A DNA stretch of 64,000 nucleotides. It comes from Staphylococcus caprae. GTDB lineage: Bacteria; Bacillota; Bacilli; Staphylococcales; Staphylococcaceae. Positions 1 through 9,056 of this stretch are shown in pieces. The DNA lies in the NCBI RefSeq assembly GCF_002902725.1, contig NZ_PPRT01000017.1, positions 62,001 to 126,000 on the forward strand, in the 5' to 3' direction. How positions within the stretch are numbered: position 1 is the stretch's first letter; every line of letters begins with the position of its first letter. Below the pieces are notes generated by a model. It did not search any database. It was not told the DNA's origin and saw only the letters and a program-made list of their open reading frames with translations. The position numbers and the translations under genes were made by a program.

Positions 1-153
1 TCTATTCATATTAAAATCATTAATAAAGCTCGAGTGTGAGAACGCTTGTTGATACAAATCGATATTATTAAAACTGAAACCCCACTCATTCATTTTATTA
101 GTAAATGTTTGTTGGAAATCTTTGACCATGTCTATCTTTTTCTGGTTAGCCAC
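1..153 (-). CDS. rnc: Ribonuclease III, N-terminal part (runs off the window)
   Basis: RNase III cleaves double-stranded RNA in rRNA precursors and regulatory RNA duplexes. Only the first 51 codons are in the window. I translated them from the minus strand: a GTG start at 153, preceded by AAGGAGG with 7 bases between. The peptide contains [14 protein letters not shown], the start of the RNase III domain as I know it from S. aureus; the nuclease signature and the dsRNA-binding domain lie outside the window. It follows acpP on the same strand, the usual Firmicute order acpP-rnc-smc. A hairpin terminator lies between them, so rnc probably depends on read-through or on its own promoter. The identification rests on N-terminal similarity only. 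Confidence 0.9.
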   Translation of the reverse strand, partial: MANQKKIDMVKDFQQTFTNKMNEWGFSFNNIDLYQQAFSHSSFINDFNMNR

Positions 154-232
154 TGTCTAACCTCCTTGTCCAAAAAATTAAATTTCAATATACCTTAATT
201 TTACGTGAAAATAAAATAAAACTAAAGAAAAA

Positions 233-262
233 ATCTGAGCCGACGTGAGTGACGACTCAGAT
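233..262 (-). terminator. Terminator after acpP
   Basis: An inverted repeat pairs 233-244 with 251-262 (core ATCTGAG/CTCAGAT). On the minus strand it is followed by a T-run. It lies 11 bases after the acpP stop and before rnc, so it should end most transcripts of the fatty-acid operon. Confidence 0.75.
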
Positions 263-272
263 GTAAGTTTTA

Positions 273-506
273 TTATTTTTCCAAGCTATTGATGTACTTA
301 ACAGCATCACCAACAGTGTTGATTTTTTCAGCTTCTTCATCAGGAATTTCAGTACCAAATTCGTCTTCTAATTCCATTACTAATTCAGCGATATCAAGTG
401 AGTCAGCGCCTAAATCATCTTTGAAAGATGCATCTTCAGTTACTTTATCAGCATCTACACCTAAACGGTCAACGATGATGTCTTTTACTTTATCGAAGTT
501 TTCCAC
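273..506 (-). CDS. acpP: Acyl carrier protein
   Basis: This is the small acidic cytoplasmic carrier that holds the growing acyl chain on a phosphopantetheine arm during type II fatty-acid synthesis and supplies acyl groups to PlsX. It has 77 residues, the usual length. The attachment motif GADSLD puts the modified serine at residue 36. The sequence is rich in Asp and Glu with the four-helix ACP pattern. The start is GTG at 506, behind an almost ideal AGGAGGTG site. It is the last gene of the fapR-plsX-fabD-fabG-acpP series, but 306 bases containing several hairpins separate it from fabG, so its level may be set separately from the enzymes upstream. Confidence 0.98.
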   Translation of the reverse strand: MENFDKVKDIIVDRLGVDADKVTEDASFKDDLGADSLDIAELVMELEDEFGTEIPDEEAEKINTVGDAVKYINSLEK

Positions 507-590
507 GTCGATTCACCTCCTTTAAAAGCGTCTATCCATAGACTACTATATTTTCCCATTTTAGATTCTAAAATACAAGTACAATTTTTA

Positions 591-770
591 GAAACACTTA
601 GCACTTTAGTGCTTAGTGTTTCTTATGCAGTTGTGCCAACAACTGTATACCATACTGCACTTTAGCGCTTATAAAGTATCACTTTCATTTCAATGATTAG
701 TGATACTTACGCAATGGTACAACCATTGTGTTCATTTTAAAAAGGATTACAATAGGAAAAGCCTATTGTA
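591..770. repeat. Array of five hairpins in the fabG-acpP gap
   Basis: The 306-base gap between acpP and fabG holds at least five separate inverted repeats in a row: 591-622 (GAAACACT...AGTGTTTC), 628-645 (CAGTTGT/ACAACTG), 674-708 (AAGTATCACT/AGTGATACTT), 712-728 (CAATGGT/ACCATTG) and 748-770 (TACAATAGG/CCTATTGTA). The arms differ in sequence, so this is a set of unrelated stem-loops, not copies of one unit. None has a clear T-run on the minus strand, so simple termination is not obvious. RNA processing or stabilisation of the acpP message is a possible role (inference). Confidence 0.7.
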
Positions 771-812
771 CAAGAACTACAAATTATTTTCTATAGAAAA
801 CAAAGGAGTGCT

Positions 813-1553
813 TTACATATACATTCCGCCATTAACGTGAATAGTTTGACCCGTAATATATTTCGCTTTATCTGAAGCTAAGAATGCGACAGTGTTCGCA
901 ATATCAGTATCTTCACCGAAACGTGCTAAAGGAATTTGTTCTAACATTTGATCTTTAAGCTCATCACTAAGCGCATCTGTCATATCAGAAACAATAAATC
1001 CAGGCGCTACGGCATTAACAGTTATCCCACGTGACGCAAGTTCTCTAGCAGCTGATTTAGTTAAACCAACAACACCCGCTTTAGTAGCTACGTAGTTCGC
1101 TTGACCAGGGTTTCCTACTGCGCCAACAACACTTGATAAGTTAATAATTGAACCACCACGTTGACGTAACATTTGAGGTGTGACTTTTTGGATACAATTG
1201 AATACACCTTTCAAGTTTGTATCAATCACGTCGTCCCATTCTTGTTCTTTCATACGCATTAAGAGATTATCTCTTGTAATACCAGCATTATTAACTAATA
1301 CATCAACAGAACCAAATTGACTTACGACCTCTTTAATCATTGCCTTAACTTCATCGCCGTTTGCAACGTTAGCTTGGATGGCAAAGCTGTCTACACCTTT
1401 AGCTTTAATTTCTTCAACCACAGCTTCTGCTTTGTCTTTACTACCTGCATAATTGACAGCAACGTTGTATCCTTCTTCAGCTAATTGTAATGCAATACTA
1501 CGACCGATACCACGTGAAGCTCCTGTTACTAAAGCACTTTTACTCATTTTCAT
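813..1553 (-). CDS. fabG: 3-oxoacyl-[ACP] reductase
   Basis: FabG reduces 3-oxoacyl-ACP to 3-hydroxyacyl-ACP with NADPH, the first reduction of each fatty-acid elongation cycle. It is a 246-residue short-chain dehydrogenase. The nucleotide-binding motif TGASRGIG is at residues 10-17, NNAG at 88-91, and the catalytic set is Ser141, Tyr154 and Lys158 (YVATK). The C-terminus GGMYM is typical of FabG. It overlaps the end of fabD by 14 bases, so translation is probably coupled. A second ATG two codons in (1547) has better spacing from AAAGGA and could be the true start. Confidence 0.98.
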   Translation of the reverse strand: MKMSKSALVTGASRGIGRSIALQLAEEGYNVAVNYAGSKDKAEAVVEEIKAKGVDSFAIQANVANGDEVKAMIKEVVSQFGSVDVLVNNAGITRDNLLMRMKEQEWDDVIDTNLKGVFNCIQKVTPQMLRQRGGSIINLSSVVGAVGNPGQANYVATKAGVVGLTKSAARELASRGITVNAVAPGFIVSDMTDALSDELKDQMLEQIPLARFGEDTDIANTVAFLASDKAKYITGQTIHVNGGMYM

Positions 1554-2466
1554 TCCATCCTTTCACATCTTCAAGTGTTTGAATTGAAGTAATTTTAACG
1601 TCTCTATTAATTTTCTTGATTAATCCTGAAAGTACCTTTCCTGGACCAATTTCAATAAAGTGATCTACGCCTTGCTCAATGAGCCACTCAGTAGATTTAA
1701 TAAATTGAACGGGAGAATATAATTGTTTAACCATATTATGTTTAATTACTTCTGCATCTGTTTCACCTTGAGCATTATAATTCTGCACAACAGGAAACTG
1801 AGCATCATTCCAATTAAATTGATTGATATAAGAAGCAAAGTCTTCTTCTATCACGCTCATCATTGATGAATGAAATGGACCGGAAACTGCTAAAGGAAGT
1901 ACACGTTTTGCCCCTAAAGATTTTCCTTCTTCCACTAACTTATCAATAAGTGTTTTGTGACCTGAGACCACAATTTGTCCTGGTGAATTAATATTAGCTG
2001 GTTCAATTAATTCATCCTCATTTGATAAATCCTTACAAATCTTGTCTACTTCTTCATAATCTAAACCTAACACAGCAGCCATGCTACCTACACCATTAGG
2101 AAACGCTTGTGCCATTAATTGACCACGTTTACGTACAATTTTCACTGCATCTTCAAATGAAAGTACACCACTTGCTACTAAACTTGAATACTCTCCTAAA
2201 CTATGCCCCATAGTATAATCAGCATTTAAATCTTTTAAAGCTGTTAATAACGCTACACTATGAGTGAGTAACGCTGGTTGAGTATTTTCAGTTTCACCTA
2301 ATTTACCTTCTTCATCAGTAAACATTGTTTCTAGTAAATCGAAGTCTAGTGACGTTTGTGCTTGATTTAAAATTTCAGTCGAACGTGTTTCTTCATTATA
2401 TAAGTCGCTCGCCATTCCAACTTTTTGAGCACCTTGTCCTGGAAAAATAATTGCTGTTTTACTCAC
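1540..2466 (-). CDS. fabD: Malonyl-CoA:ACP transacylase
   Basis: FabD moves malonyl groups from CoA to ACP, providing the extender for fatty-acid synthesis. The active-site motif GHSLG places the nucleophilic serine at residue 89, QGAQ of the oxyanion region is at 11-14, and the second catalytic His is in PFHSS near residue 199. I place the start at GTG 2466 (MSKTAIIF), behind AGGTGG. This gives 308 residues, the length I recall for S. aureus; another GTG three codons upstream (2475) overlaps the ribosome-binding site. The gene overlaps plsX by 8 bases and fabG by 14. Confidence 0.95.
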   Translation of the reverse strand: MSKTAIIFPGQGAQKVGMASDLYNEETRSTEILNQAQTSLDFDLLETMFTDEEGKLGETENTQPALLTHSVALLTALKDLNADYTMGHSLGEYSSLVASGVLSFEDAVKIVRKRGQLMAQAFPNGVGSMAAVLGLDYEEVDKICKDLSNEDELIEPANINSPGQIVVSGHKTLIDKLVEEGKSLGAKRVLPLAVSGPFHSSMMSVIEEDFASYINQFNWNDAQFPVVQNYNAQGETDAEVIKHNMVKQLYSPVQFIKSTEWLIEQGVDHFIEIGPGKVLSGLIKKINRDVKITSIQTLEDVKGWNENE

Positions 2467-3445
2467 TTTTTCCACCTACCGTTTCCCTCATTGTTTGTAC
2501 TATATTTTCTTCACCAGCGATTTTAGCTTGTCTAATCGCTGAATAAAATGCTTTAGCATTAGAACTACCATGCGCTTTGACAACAGTACCATCTAAACCT
2601 AATAGCACTGAACCACCATATTCAGAGTAATCCATTTTCTTAGCAAATGTTTCTAAATCTTTTTTAAGTACAGCACCTGCTAATTTATTTTTTAAACTGC
2701 CCATAATCGTTTCTTTTAACATTTTACCAATAGATTTTGCCGTACCTTCTAAGTTTTTCAACACCATGTTTCCAGTATAGCCGTCAGTAACAACGACATC
2801 TGTATTACCATCCATCAATGTTTTTGCTTCTATATTGCCTTGGAAGTTGAAAGAATTATTTTTTTCGAATAATTCATAGGCTTTTTTCGTCAATGAATTA
2901 CCTTTCGCAGCTTCAGTCCCAATGTTAAGAAGTGAGACTGATGGATTGTTAATACCGCGAATCTTCTGAGCATAAATATTACCTAATTGTGCGTATTGTA
3001 ATAAATGTTCAGCTTTAGCGTCAGCATTGGCACCAACATCTAAGAAGACAAATCCTTTACCGTCTGTAGTAGGTAATGTGACAACAAGTGCTGGTCTCGC
3101 TACGCCTTTAATACGACCAACAATAAATAGTCCTGCTGACATTAATGCCCCAGTATTACCCGCAGAAACACAACCATCCGCTTCACCAGATTTGACTGCT
3201 TCTGCCATTTTAACCATCGAACTATCTTTCTTACGTTTAATTGCACGAACTGGCTCATCTTCCATTTCAATTTTTTCAGAACAATGTCTGAAATCAATAC
3301 GATCATGATTTAAATTATATTGTTCTTTATCACCGAAAAGAATAATCTCTAAATCTTTAAAGTCTTCTACAGCTTTTTTAACTGCATCGAGTACGATACC
3401 TGGCGCGTCATCTCCGCCCATCATATCAACTGCAATTTTAACCAT
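2459..3445 (-). CDS. plsX: Phosphate acyltransferase PlsX
   Basis: PlsX makes acyl-phosphate from acyl-ACP and phosphate. It is a peripheral membrane enzyme that feeds PlsY at the start of phospholipid synthesis. The N-terminus [14 protein letters not shown] is the family hallmark, and SAGNTGALM and GSVLLG further on are also typical. With ATG 3445 as start, behind GAGGATGA, it has 328 residues, the expected size; an upstream extension of five codons lacks a good ribosome-binding site. It overlaps the fapR stop by 8 bases, so it is translated from the FapR-controlled message. Confidence 0.97.
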   Translation of the reverse strand: MVKIAVDMMGGDDAPGIVLDAVKKAVEDFKDLEIILFGDKEQYNLNHDRIDFRHCSEKIEMEDEPVRAIKRKKDSSMVKMAEAVKSGEADGCVSAGNTGALMSAGLFIVGRIKGVARPALVVTLPTTDGKGFVFLDVGANADAKAEHLLQYAQLGNIYAQKIRGINNPSVSLLNIGTEAAKGNSLTKKAYELFEKNNSFNFQGNIEAKTLMDGNTDVVVTDGYTGNMVLKNLEGTAKSIGKMLKETIMGSLKNKLAGAVLKKDLETFAKKMDYSEYGGSVLLGLDGTVVKAHGSSNAKAFYSAIRQAKIAGEENIVQTMRETVGGKSE

Positions 3446-4007
3446 TGAATTCATCCTCACTTATATAGAACATTTTAAATTTCCCTTTAAAAACTAACTT
3501 GTCTTTAACAAATGAATTTACTTCTATTACATAATGTTTACTTGTTTTATTTATTACTTGAGCTTCTGCTCTTACCGTATCATTTAATTTTACTTTTTCG
3601 ACAAATTCAACCTGACTTTCTTGAGTCAATACTGTTGGATTATGTATAAGTGCTACGCATAGAGAGTTTGACTGAGCAAAGAGAATATGTCCCCTTGCGA
3701 TTTGTGTTTTTGCAAAAACGTAGTCTTCAGTAATTTCTATGAGAGACTGTGCTTTTACATCTGGCTCTACTTGAATTAAATCACCAATAATTTCATTGGC
3801 TTCAATAGACTTAATTTGTCCATAATTCTGTTCAGCCACAAGTTTAATTCTCTTGCGCAACTCTGGAATATTTAAATGCGTACGGTCTAAGCGAATCGTC
3901 TGAATACTAACATCAAACTTTTCACAAAGTTCATTATCTGTAATAAAGGGGTTGGCTTCAATTGCATTTCGAATTGCTATTCTGCGTTCGTCTTTCTTTA
4001 GCTTCAA
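3438..4007 (-). CDS. fapR: Fatty-acid biosynthesis repressor FapR
   Basis: FapR represses fatty-acid and phospholipid genes and is released from DNA by malonyl-CoA. Residues 1-60 form a DeoR-like helix-turn-helix ([18 protein letters not shown], then [13 protein letters not shown]); residues from about 75 form the hotdog-fold ligand domain, including [15 protein letters not shown] choose a TTG start at 4007, behind AGGGGTGA. It gives 189 residues and matches the N-terminus I recall from S. aureus. The ATG at 4058 is not credible because it falls inside the predicted promoter -10 box and the operator would become coding. First gene of the lipid operon, probably autoregulated. Confidence 0.96.
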   Translation of the reverse strand: MKLKKDERRIAIRNAIEANPFITDNELCEKFDVSIQTIRLDRTHLNIPELRKRIKLVAEQNYGQIKSIEANEIIGDLIQVEPDVKAQSLIEITEDYVFAKTQIARGHILFAQSNSLCVALIHNPTVLTQESQVEFVEKVKLNDTVRAEAQVINKTSKHYVIEVNSFVKDKLVFKGKFKMFYISEDEFNG

Positions 4008-4023
4008 ACTCTCACCCCTCAAT

Positions 4024-4040
4024 TTAGTACCAAGTCTTAA
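4024..4040. promoter_or_regulatory. FapR operator
   Basis: TTAGTACCAAGTCTTAA is an imperfect 17-bp palindrome close to the known FapR box (TTAGTACCTGATACTAA): 12 of 17 positions agree with the version I remember. It lies 17-33 bases upstream of the TTG start of fapR and just downstream of the predicted -10 box, where bound repressor would block initiation. Confidence 0.8.
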
Positions 4041-4053
4041 ATATTCCTCACAT

Positions 4054-4083
4054 ATCATAACACTTTCTTATTCAATTCCTCAA
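4054..4083 (-). promoter_or_regulatory. Promoter of the fapR operon
   Basis: On the minus strand TTGAGG (4078-4083) and TATGAT (4054-4059) are separated by 18 bases. Initiation would fall about 7 bases further on, at the edge of the FapR operator. This is the only good sigma-A-like pair I saw before fapR. Confidence 0.6.
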
Positions 4084-4160
4084 CAAATAACTGCACTGTG
4101 GTCATCTTTTCTACTATAAAAAAATTCTATCATTTAAATATGCACTATAGCCTGTGCCCT

Positions 4161-4349
4161 GTGGTTTCAATCCTCGGCTAGCACTTTCCGTTGACTTTCG
4201 CTTACGAAAGCCTCTTTGCTGGGGCCCCAATCCCCAGCTTGCACTGCCTGTTGACTTTCGCTTACGAAAGCCTCTTTGCTGGGGCCCCGATCCCCGGCTT
4301 GCACTGTCCGTTGACTTTCGTTTACGAAAGTCTCTTTGCTGGGGTCCCG
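4161..4349. repeat. STAR-like GC-rich tandem repeat, 60-bp unit
   Basis: Three to three and a half units repeat with an exact 60-base period. Each contains TTTGCTGGGG(C/T)CCC followed by a short hairpin ACTTTCGCTTACGAAAG. The GGGGCCC core resembles the S. aureus STAR element consensus (T-rich, TTGGGGCCC). The block is strikingly GC-rich for this genome and starts directly after the recG stop codon. A 77-codon plus-strand reading frame through it only translates the repeat and is not a gene. Confidence 0.85.
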
Positions 4350-6398
4350 CTAGTCAAAGTTTGTATCTAAGAGGTTGTTTTGGATGAAGTTTCTGAGTTG
4401 TGTGTAGTTATTTTGGAAGAATTGACCGGTTTGTATGAGTTGGGCCGCTTCGTCTCTAGCGACTTCGAGCATGCGATAGTCTTCAACGATATTAGCTACA
4501 AGGAAGTCTGGAAGTCCGCTTTGTTTTACGCCAAAGAAGTCTCCTGGTCCACGCATTTCTAGATCTCGTTCGCTTAGTTCGAATCCATCTGTAGTTTGAG
4601 TCATAATCGTCATTCTCTCAATACCTGTTTCAGTTTTAGGAGAGGCAATGAGCACACAATAACTTTGGTGTTCACTTCTACCCACACGACCACGTAATTG
4701 ATGAAGTGTTGATAATCCAAAGCGATCAGCATCGTAAATCATCATAAATGTTGCGTTAGGTACGTTAACACCCACTTCAACAACAGTGGTTGAAACTAAA
4801 ATATCTATTTCATGATTACTGAACCTCTGCATCACGTCATCTTTTTCTTCAGCAGTTAATTTCCCGTGTAACAATCCAACTTTTTCAGTTCCATAGTATT
4901 GTTGCAACGATTCATACAGGGCCACCACATTCTGAACATCTTCTAAATGTTCTGAGCTCTCAATCAATGGACATATCACATAGGCTTGTCTACCCTTTCG
5001 CAATTCACTTGTCATTTGTGTTAGCACTTGATCATATCGTTCATGTTTAGCCCAACTTGTGATAATAGGCTTTCGCCCTTTAGGCAATTGTTTAATCGAA
5101 GAAACATCCATTTCTCCGAAAACAGAAATCGCCAAAGTACGTGGTATTGGCGTTGCTGTCATGAAGAGTACATTGGTCATCGCGCCTTTTTCTCTTAATG
5201 ATTGACGTTGATTCACACCAAATCGATGTTGCTCATCCGTAATAACTAGGCCTACATTTTCAAAAATAACATCGTCTTGAATAAGCGCATGTGTACCTAT
5301 TAAACAATCAATTGAGCCGTTCTCCAACTGCTCTAAAAGAATACGACGCTTCTTACCCTTAACCGAACCAGTTAAAAGTGCAACATTCATCGTATCTCTA
5401 AATAACTCTATTAAACTTTCCGCGTGTTGCTCTGCCAAAATTTCAGTCGGTACCATTAATGCGGATTGATAGCCAGCTGTCTTTAAGGCATACATACAAA
5501 TAGCTGCTACGACTGTTTTACCAGAGCCGACGTCACCTTGAAGTAAACGATGCATTCGAATTGGCGCCTTTAAATCTCTAAATATTTCATTAACACTCGT
5601 CTTTTGAGCGTCTGTTAACTCGAAAGGTAAATGGTCTATGAATTCCTTAACTTTATTGATATCATAATCAATTTCAATTGCCTCGTCTGAAGTTTTCTCC
5701 AATCGATTCAACCATTGCATACGCAATTCAAACATAAAGAGTTCCGTAAAAGCATATGTACGTCTTGCTCTTAATAAACTTTGTTTATCTTTAGGATGAT
5801 GTAATGTGCGGAGGGTGTATTCTAATGTTTCTAATTTGTACTTTTCTCTTAAATCATCGGATAACCATTCATGTATCGTTACGTCCTCTAACGCTTGTCT
5901 GATATTATCTCGAATTTGTTTCTGCTTAATTCCCTCTTTAATACGATACACAGGTTCTAATTGAACGTCATCTTGAGTCGTTTGTTCATTAAAGAACATG
6001 CGATTTCCGTTGATTTCTTGCTTAGCACGATTCCATTTACCTTTGACGGTAACAGTACCATGTAATTCGATTTTCTTTTTTAAATAGGGTTGATTGAAAA
6101 AGACACACTTCACAGCAATATTGTTTACCATGATGTGAACAGTTAATTTGGATTTATTTCTACCAAAAAAAGCTACAGCAGGCGTTGAATAGACTTCACC
6201 TTGTACTGTAACAGTGGATTGATCTTCAGCTTGATTTAAATCAATGACTGTATTGTCCTCGTAACGAGTAGGTAAATACAATACAAGATCTTCGTCGGTA
6301 TGTATATTTAATTCTTCTAATAGTGTTAATCGTTTGGGACCGATGCCCTTAATTTTATCTAGAGTGTAAGGACTCTCGATTAAATGCACTTTTGTCAT
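4350..6398 (-). CDS. recG: ATP-dependent DNA helicase RecG
   Basis: RecG is a superfamily-2 helicase that remodels stalled forks and Holliday junctions. The protein has 682 residues. An N-terminal KIKGIGPKR segment precedes the wedge (OB) domain at roughly 60-150 ([22 protein letters not shown]). Helicase motifs follow: GDVGSGKT (Walker A), ITDEQHRFG (DExH-type motif II), [10 protein letters not shown] (motif III), [12 protein letters not shown] (motif V) and QLRGRVGRS (motif VI). The C-terminus has the usual RecG region [12 protein letters not shown]. The gene stops directly at the STAR-like repeat that separates it from fapR, and is flanked upstream by a terminator for the nuclease gene. 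Confidence 0.98.
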   Translation of the reverse strand: MTKVHLIESPYTLDKIKGIGPKRLTLLEELNIHTDEDLVLYLPTRYEDNTVIDLNQAEDQSTVTVQGEVYSTPAVAFFGRNKSKLTVHIMVNNIAVKCVFFNQPYLKKKIELHGTVTVKGKWNRAKQEINGNRMFFNEQTTQDDVQLEPVYRIKEGIKQKQIRDNIRQALEDVTIHEWLSDDLREKYKLETLEYTLRTLHHPKDKQSLLRARRTYAFTELFMFELRMQWLNRLEKTSDEAIEIDYDINKVKEFIDHLPFELTDAQKTSVNEIFRDLKAPIRMHRLLQGDVGSGKTVVAAICMYALKTAGYQSALMVPTEILAEQHAESLIELFRDTMNVALLTGSVKGKKRRILLEQLENGSIDCLIGTHALIQDDVIFENVGLVITDEQHRFGVNQRQSLREKGAMTNVLFMTATPIPRTLAISVFGEMDVSSIKQLPKGRKPIITSWAKHERYDQVLTQMTSELRKGRQAYVICPLIESSEHLEDVQNVVALYESLQQYYGTEKVGLLHGKLTAEEKDDVMQRFSNHEIDILVSTTVVEVGVNVPNATFMMIYDADRFGLSTLHQLRGRVGRSEHQSYCVLIASPKTETGIERMTIMTQTTDGFELSERDLEMRGPGDFFGVKQSGLPDFLVANIVEDYRMLEVARDEAAQLIQTGQFFQNNYTQLRNFIQNNLLDTNFD

Positions 6399-6514
6399 GA
6401 TCCATCACCTAATACTTTTTGTCGTTTTCATTAGTACTTAAATTATATTCTATCATGTTCATCGTAATAATTTGATTGACACGTATTATATTTTTCTTCA
6501 CTCACTTGGAATAT

Positions 6515-6561
6515 AAAAAGGCGCCCGAAAAGTTAGAATTTTGGGCCAACTTTTTGGGCGC
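6515..6561 (-). terminator. Terminator after the thermonuclease gene
   Basis: The arms GCGCCCGAAAAGTT (6521-6534) and AACTTTTTGGGCGC (6548-6561) pair almost perfectly, followed on the minus strand by CCTTTTT. The hairpin lies about 60 bases after the nuclease stop and before recG. Confidence 0.85.
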
Positions 6562-6620
6562 TTTCATAATGGAAATATTATCATCAGTCCGCCATCACTG
6601 ACTAAGTGAGTTTAAAATGA

Positions 6621-7475
6621 TTATCTTACCTCACATGCATAATTATCTTTATCTCTATCTAGTTTTGGTTGATATGCTGGATGTCCTTTTCTAACACCAT
6701 GAGGATATTTTTTTCTTAAAGCAGTACAATTTTTAAAATATTCTTTTTTAGCTTTAGCTCTTGAAGATTTTTTTGATTTTTTAGAAGAATAATGCGTTAT
6801 TGATTTTTTGGTAGTAGCAGTGTGCTTAGCTGTTTTAATATTTTTCGCTGAAGTTAAAGACGTGTTGACTGCGTTTTCTTCGCTCCAAATATTTAATTTT
6901 TCAGTCTTCGCTTTTGCTTCACTTTCCCTGATCATTTTTTCATAAGTATTGTTTGGTGGGTAAACGTATTTAACCCTAGCAAGACCATCTCTTACAAGTG
7001 CATTGTTTACCATTACGCCGTCAGCATAGACATAAGCCAAATATCTTCCGTATTTATCAGTTTTTTGACCTTTGTCAAATTCTACTTCAATTTTTTTGGC
7101 GTTCGTCATCATTTTAGTAGTAAACGCACTTGCCTCAGGACCATATTTTTGAACTGGTTTTCTTGGGTCTTTCGTCTCTGGTGTGTCAATAAGTAATAAT
7201 CTAAATGTTGCCACTTTACCTTTATAATTCAACTTTACTGTATCGCCATCAACCACTTTTACTAATGTAGCTTTCTCTTTATGTAATCCATTTGCTGCTT
7301 GTGCTTGGTTGAGATTTAAAGATTGACCTAACGTAGATAACAGAATAGTGAATATAAGAATAAGTGAGAAAAAGTGTGTAGATTTTACATTATACTTTCG
7401 AGTGACATACTTTTGAACAGAAATAACTACAGAACACAAAGTTAAAAGTAACAATAAAAAAATTATCTTTTCCAT
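6621..7475 (-). CDS. Secreted thermonuclease with C-terminal excalibur domain
   Basis: A calcium-dependent staphylococcal nuclease-type enzyme that degrades DNA and RNA outside the cell. The SNase domain covers about 63-200. Aligned to mature S. aureus Nuc, the metal ligands are Asp78 and Asp97 and the catalytic residues are Arg92, Glu100 and Arg144. The N-terminus has two hydrophobic stretches (about 2-20 and 35-52) with a basic patch between and a probable signal-peptidase site AQA-ANG at 60/61. After a Lys/Ser-rich linker (about 205-244), residues 245-284 resemble an excalibur calcium-binding domain (NC...[10 protein letters not shown]), which classical S. aureus Nuc lacks. Terminators on both sides suggest a single-gene unit. 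Nuclease activity is well supported; paralogue identity is not. Confidence 0.93.
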   Translation of the reverse strand: MEKIIFLLLLLTLCSVVISVQKYVTRKYNVKSTHFFSLILIFTILLSTLGQSLNLNQAQAANGLHKEKATLVKVVDGDTVKLNYKGKVATFRLLLIDTPETKDPRKPVQKYGPEASAFTTKMMTNAKKIEVEFDKGQKTDKYGRYLAYVYADGVMVNNALVRDGLARVKYVYPPNNTYEKMIRESEAKAKTEKLNIWSEENAVNTSLTSAKNIKTAKHTATTKKSITHYSSKKSKKSSRAKAKKEYFKNCTALRKKYPHGVRKGHPAYQPKLDRDKDNYACEVR

Positions 7476-7663
7476 TTTACACCTCTATTATTTGTAATAT
7501 ACATTCATTTTATAACATTTTAACCATAATTAGTGTATATTTTTTGTAAAAAAAGTATTTAGAACTTAAATGCGACACTATATATGTATTTTGATTTTTT
7601 ATTTTCTATAGTGGATTTAAAAATATGGTAATATATCTTAAATTTCAAGATATAAAATTAAAT

Positions 7664-7707
7664 AAGCTCTTAAAATGAATTACGTTAAAAATTCATTTTA
7701 AGAGCTT
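7664..7707. terminator. Terminator after the amino-acid dehydrogenase gene
   Basis: An 18-base perfect inverted repeat (AAGCTCTTAAAATGAATT at 7664-7681, complement at 7690-7707) with an 8-base loop and T-rich flanks. It lies 46 bases after the dehydrogenase stop and separates it from the nuclease gene. Confidence 0.85.
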
Positions 7708-7752
7708 TTATATAAGTGTTACGCCTTATATTTATTTATGTTTTTATTCAAT

Positions 7753-8820
7753 TTATTTTCTAATGTCATGAATATGAGACATTTGTTCCATTCTTTTTTC
7801 TGCAAAATGTTGTGACGCTTCAAGTGGCGTTTCGTTTTGTTCTTTAGAAATATCAAAGATGTGTTTTAATATTTGATCGATGCCTTCAATACTTTCTTTT
7901 GCACGGTCTTCATTGTAACCATTTAATTCATCCGCAGTATTGATAACCCCACCACTATTAACAATATAGTCTGGCGCATATAAAATACCTTTATCTTCTA
8001 ACATTTTACTATGTGCATCTTCATCTTTTAATTGGTTATTCGCAGAGCCACAAACTGCCTTCACTTTTAATTGTGGAATCGTATCATCATTTAAGATACC
8101 GCCAAGTGCACAAGGGGCAAATATATCTGCATCAGCTGAGAATATATCATCAGGTTCTACAAATTGAGCATTGAAATCATCTACAGCACGTTGTGCATTA
8201 TCTTTATTAATATCAGTGACAATTAAATTCACACCATCTTCATTTAATAAGCGACATAACTCATAAGAAACATGGCCAACACCTTGCACGGCAACAGTTT
8301 TACCTTCTAATGATTCATTATCAAATTTTTCTTTCGCTGTACGTTTCATAGCAATATAAATACCATACGCAGTCATTGGACTTGGGTTACCTGCAGAACC
8401 AAATGATTTACTTGTACCGCAAACATATGGTGTTTCTTTATAAATTAAGTTCATTACATGTTCTGAAGTACCAACATCCTCAGCTGTATAATAACGACCA
8501 TTTAATGTATTAACATAACGTCCTAAAGCTCTATAAAATGCTTCTTCATTTTCCTTATCAGGAGCTCCCATCACTACTGTCTTACCTCCGCCTAGGTCTA
8601 AGCCAGCAGCAGCATTCTTATAAGTCATTCCTCTAGCTAAATTCATAGCATCTTCAATGGCTTCTTGTTCTGATGCATAGTCATTTCTAACACGACAACC
8701 ACCTAATGCCGGACCAAGCGTTGTATCATGAATACAAATTATTGCTTTTAGTCCTGTAGCTTTATCTTGGCAAAAGACAATTTGTTCATAATCTTTTTGC
8801 TCCATTGTTTCAAAAATCAT
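7753..8820 (-). CDS. Leu/Phe/Val dehydrogenase family enzyme
   Basis: An NAD-dependent enzyme that oxidatively deaminates branched-chain amino acids to 2-oxo acids, or runs in reverse. The glycine-rich segment GPALGGCRV and [10 protein letters not shown] are typical, with Lys68 (TYKNA) and Lys80 (GGGK) in the positions of the substrate and catalytic lysines of Bacillus leucine dehydrogenase. The C-terminal Rossmann domain has [10 protein letters not shown] and a late CGSANNQL. I use ATG 8820 behind GAGAGGGG, giving 355 residues; the 27 codons of open frame before it lack conserved sequence. In Bacillus the gap between fakA/yloV and recG holds serine dehydratase genes instead. Leucine is the best guess for substrate. 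Confidence 0.9.
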   Translation of the reverse strand: MIFETMEQKDYEQIVFCQDKATGLKAIICIHDTTLGPALGGCRVRNDYASEQEAIEDAMNLARGMTYKNAAAGLDLGGGKTVVMGAPDKENEEAFYRALGRYVNTLNGRYYTAEDVGTSEHVMNLIYKETPYVCGTSKSFGSAGNPSPMTAYGIYIAMKRTAKEKFDNESLEGKTVAVQGVGHVSYELCRLLNEDGVNLIVTDINKDNAQRAVDDFNAQFVEPDDIFSADADIFAPCALGGILNDDTIPQLKVKAVCGSANNQLKDEDAHSKMLEDKGILYAPDYIVNSGGVINTADELNGYNEDRAKESIEGIDQILKHIFDISKEQNETPLEASQHFAEKRMEQMSHIHDIRK

Positions 8821-8972
8821 TAAGAATACCCCTCTCTTATAATTAATATCCATCAATTCTCTACCCTGACATCTCGCGATTAACCTCAATTTAAAACACA
8901 CACAATATTAGTTATATTAAGAATTATAAGAAAATTTTAAAATCAATATAAATGTTATTGTTCAAAATTAAA

Positions 8973-9013
8973 AACGGTAACTTCTATTTCATTTAAAAAT
9001 AGAAATTACCGTT
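8973..9013 (-). terminator. Terminator after fakA
   Basis: The arms AACGGTAACTTCTATTT (8973-8989) and its near-complement at 8997-9013 have one G-T pair. On the minus strand T-rich sequence follows. It closes the yloU-fakA unit 43 bases after the fakA stop. Confidence 0.8.
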
Positions 9014-9056
9014 AAATATTAATCATTCAATTTTATTTTAAATACCAAATAATTAA

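Noticed and set aside
4008-4058. N-terminal extension of FapR from ATG 4058
   Set aside because: The ATG is inside the predicted -10 box and the codons run through the FapR operator; TTG 4007 has a proper ribosome-binding site.
4161-4349. The 60-bp repeat as a CRISPR array
   Set aside because: There are no unique spacers: whole 60-base units repeat in tandem, and no cas genes are nearby.
4154-4387. A 77-codon plus-strand frame across the STAR-like repeat
   Set aside because: It only translates the 60-bp repeat (60 bases is 20 codons), giving a repetitive peptide with no ribosome-binding site.
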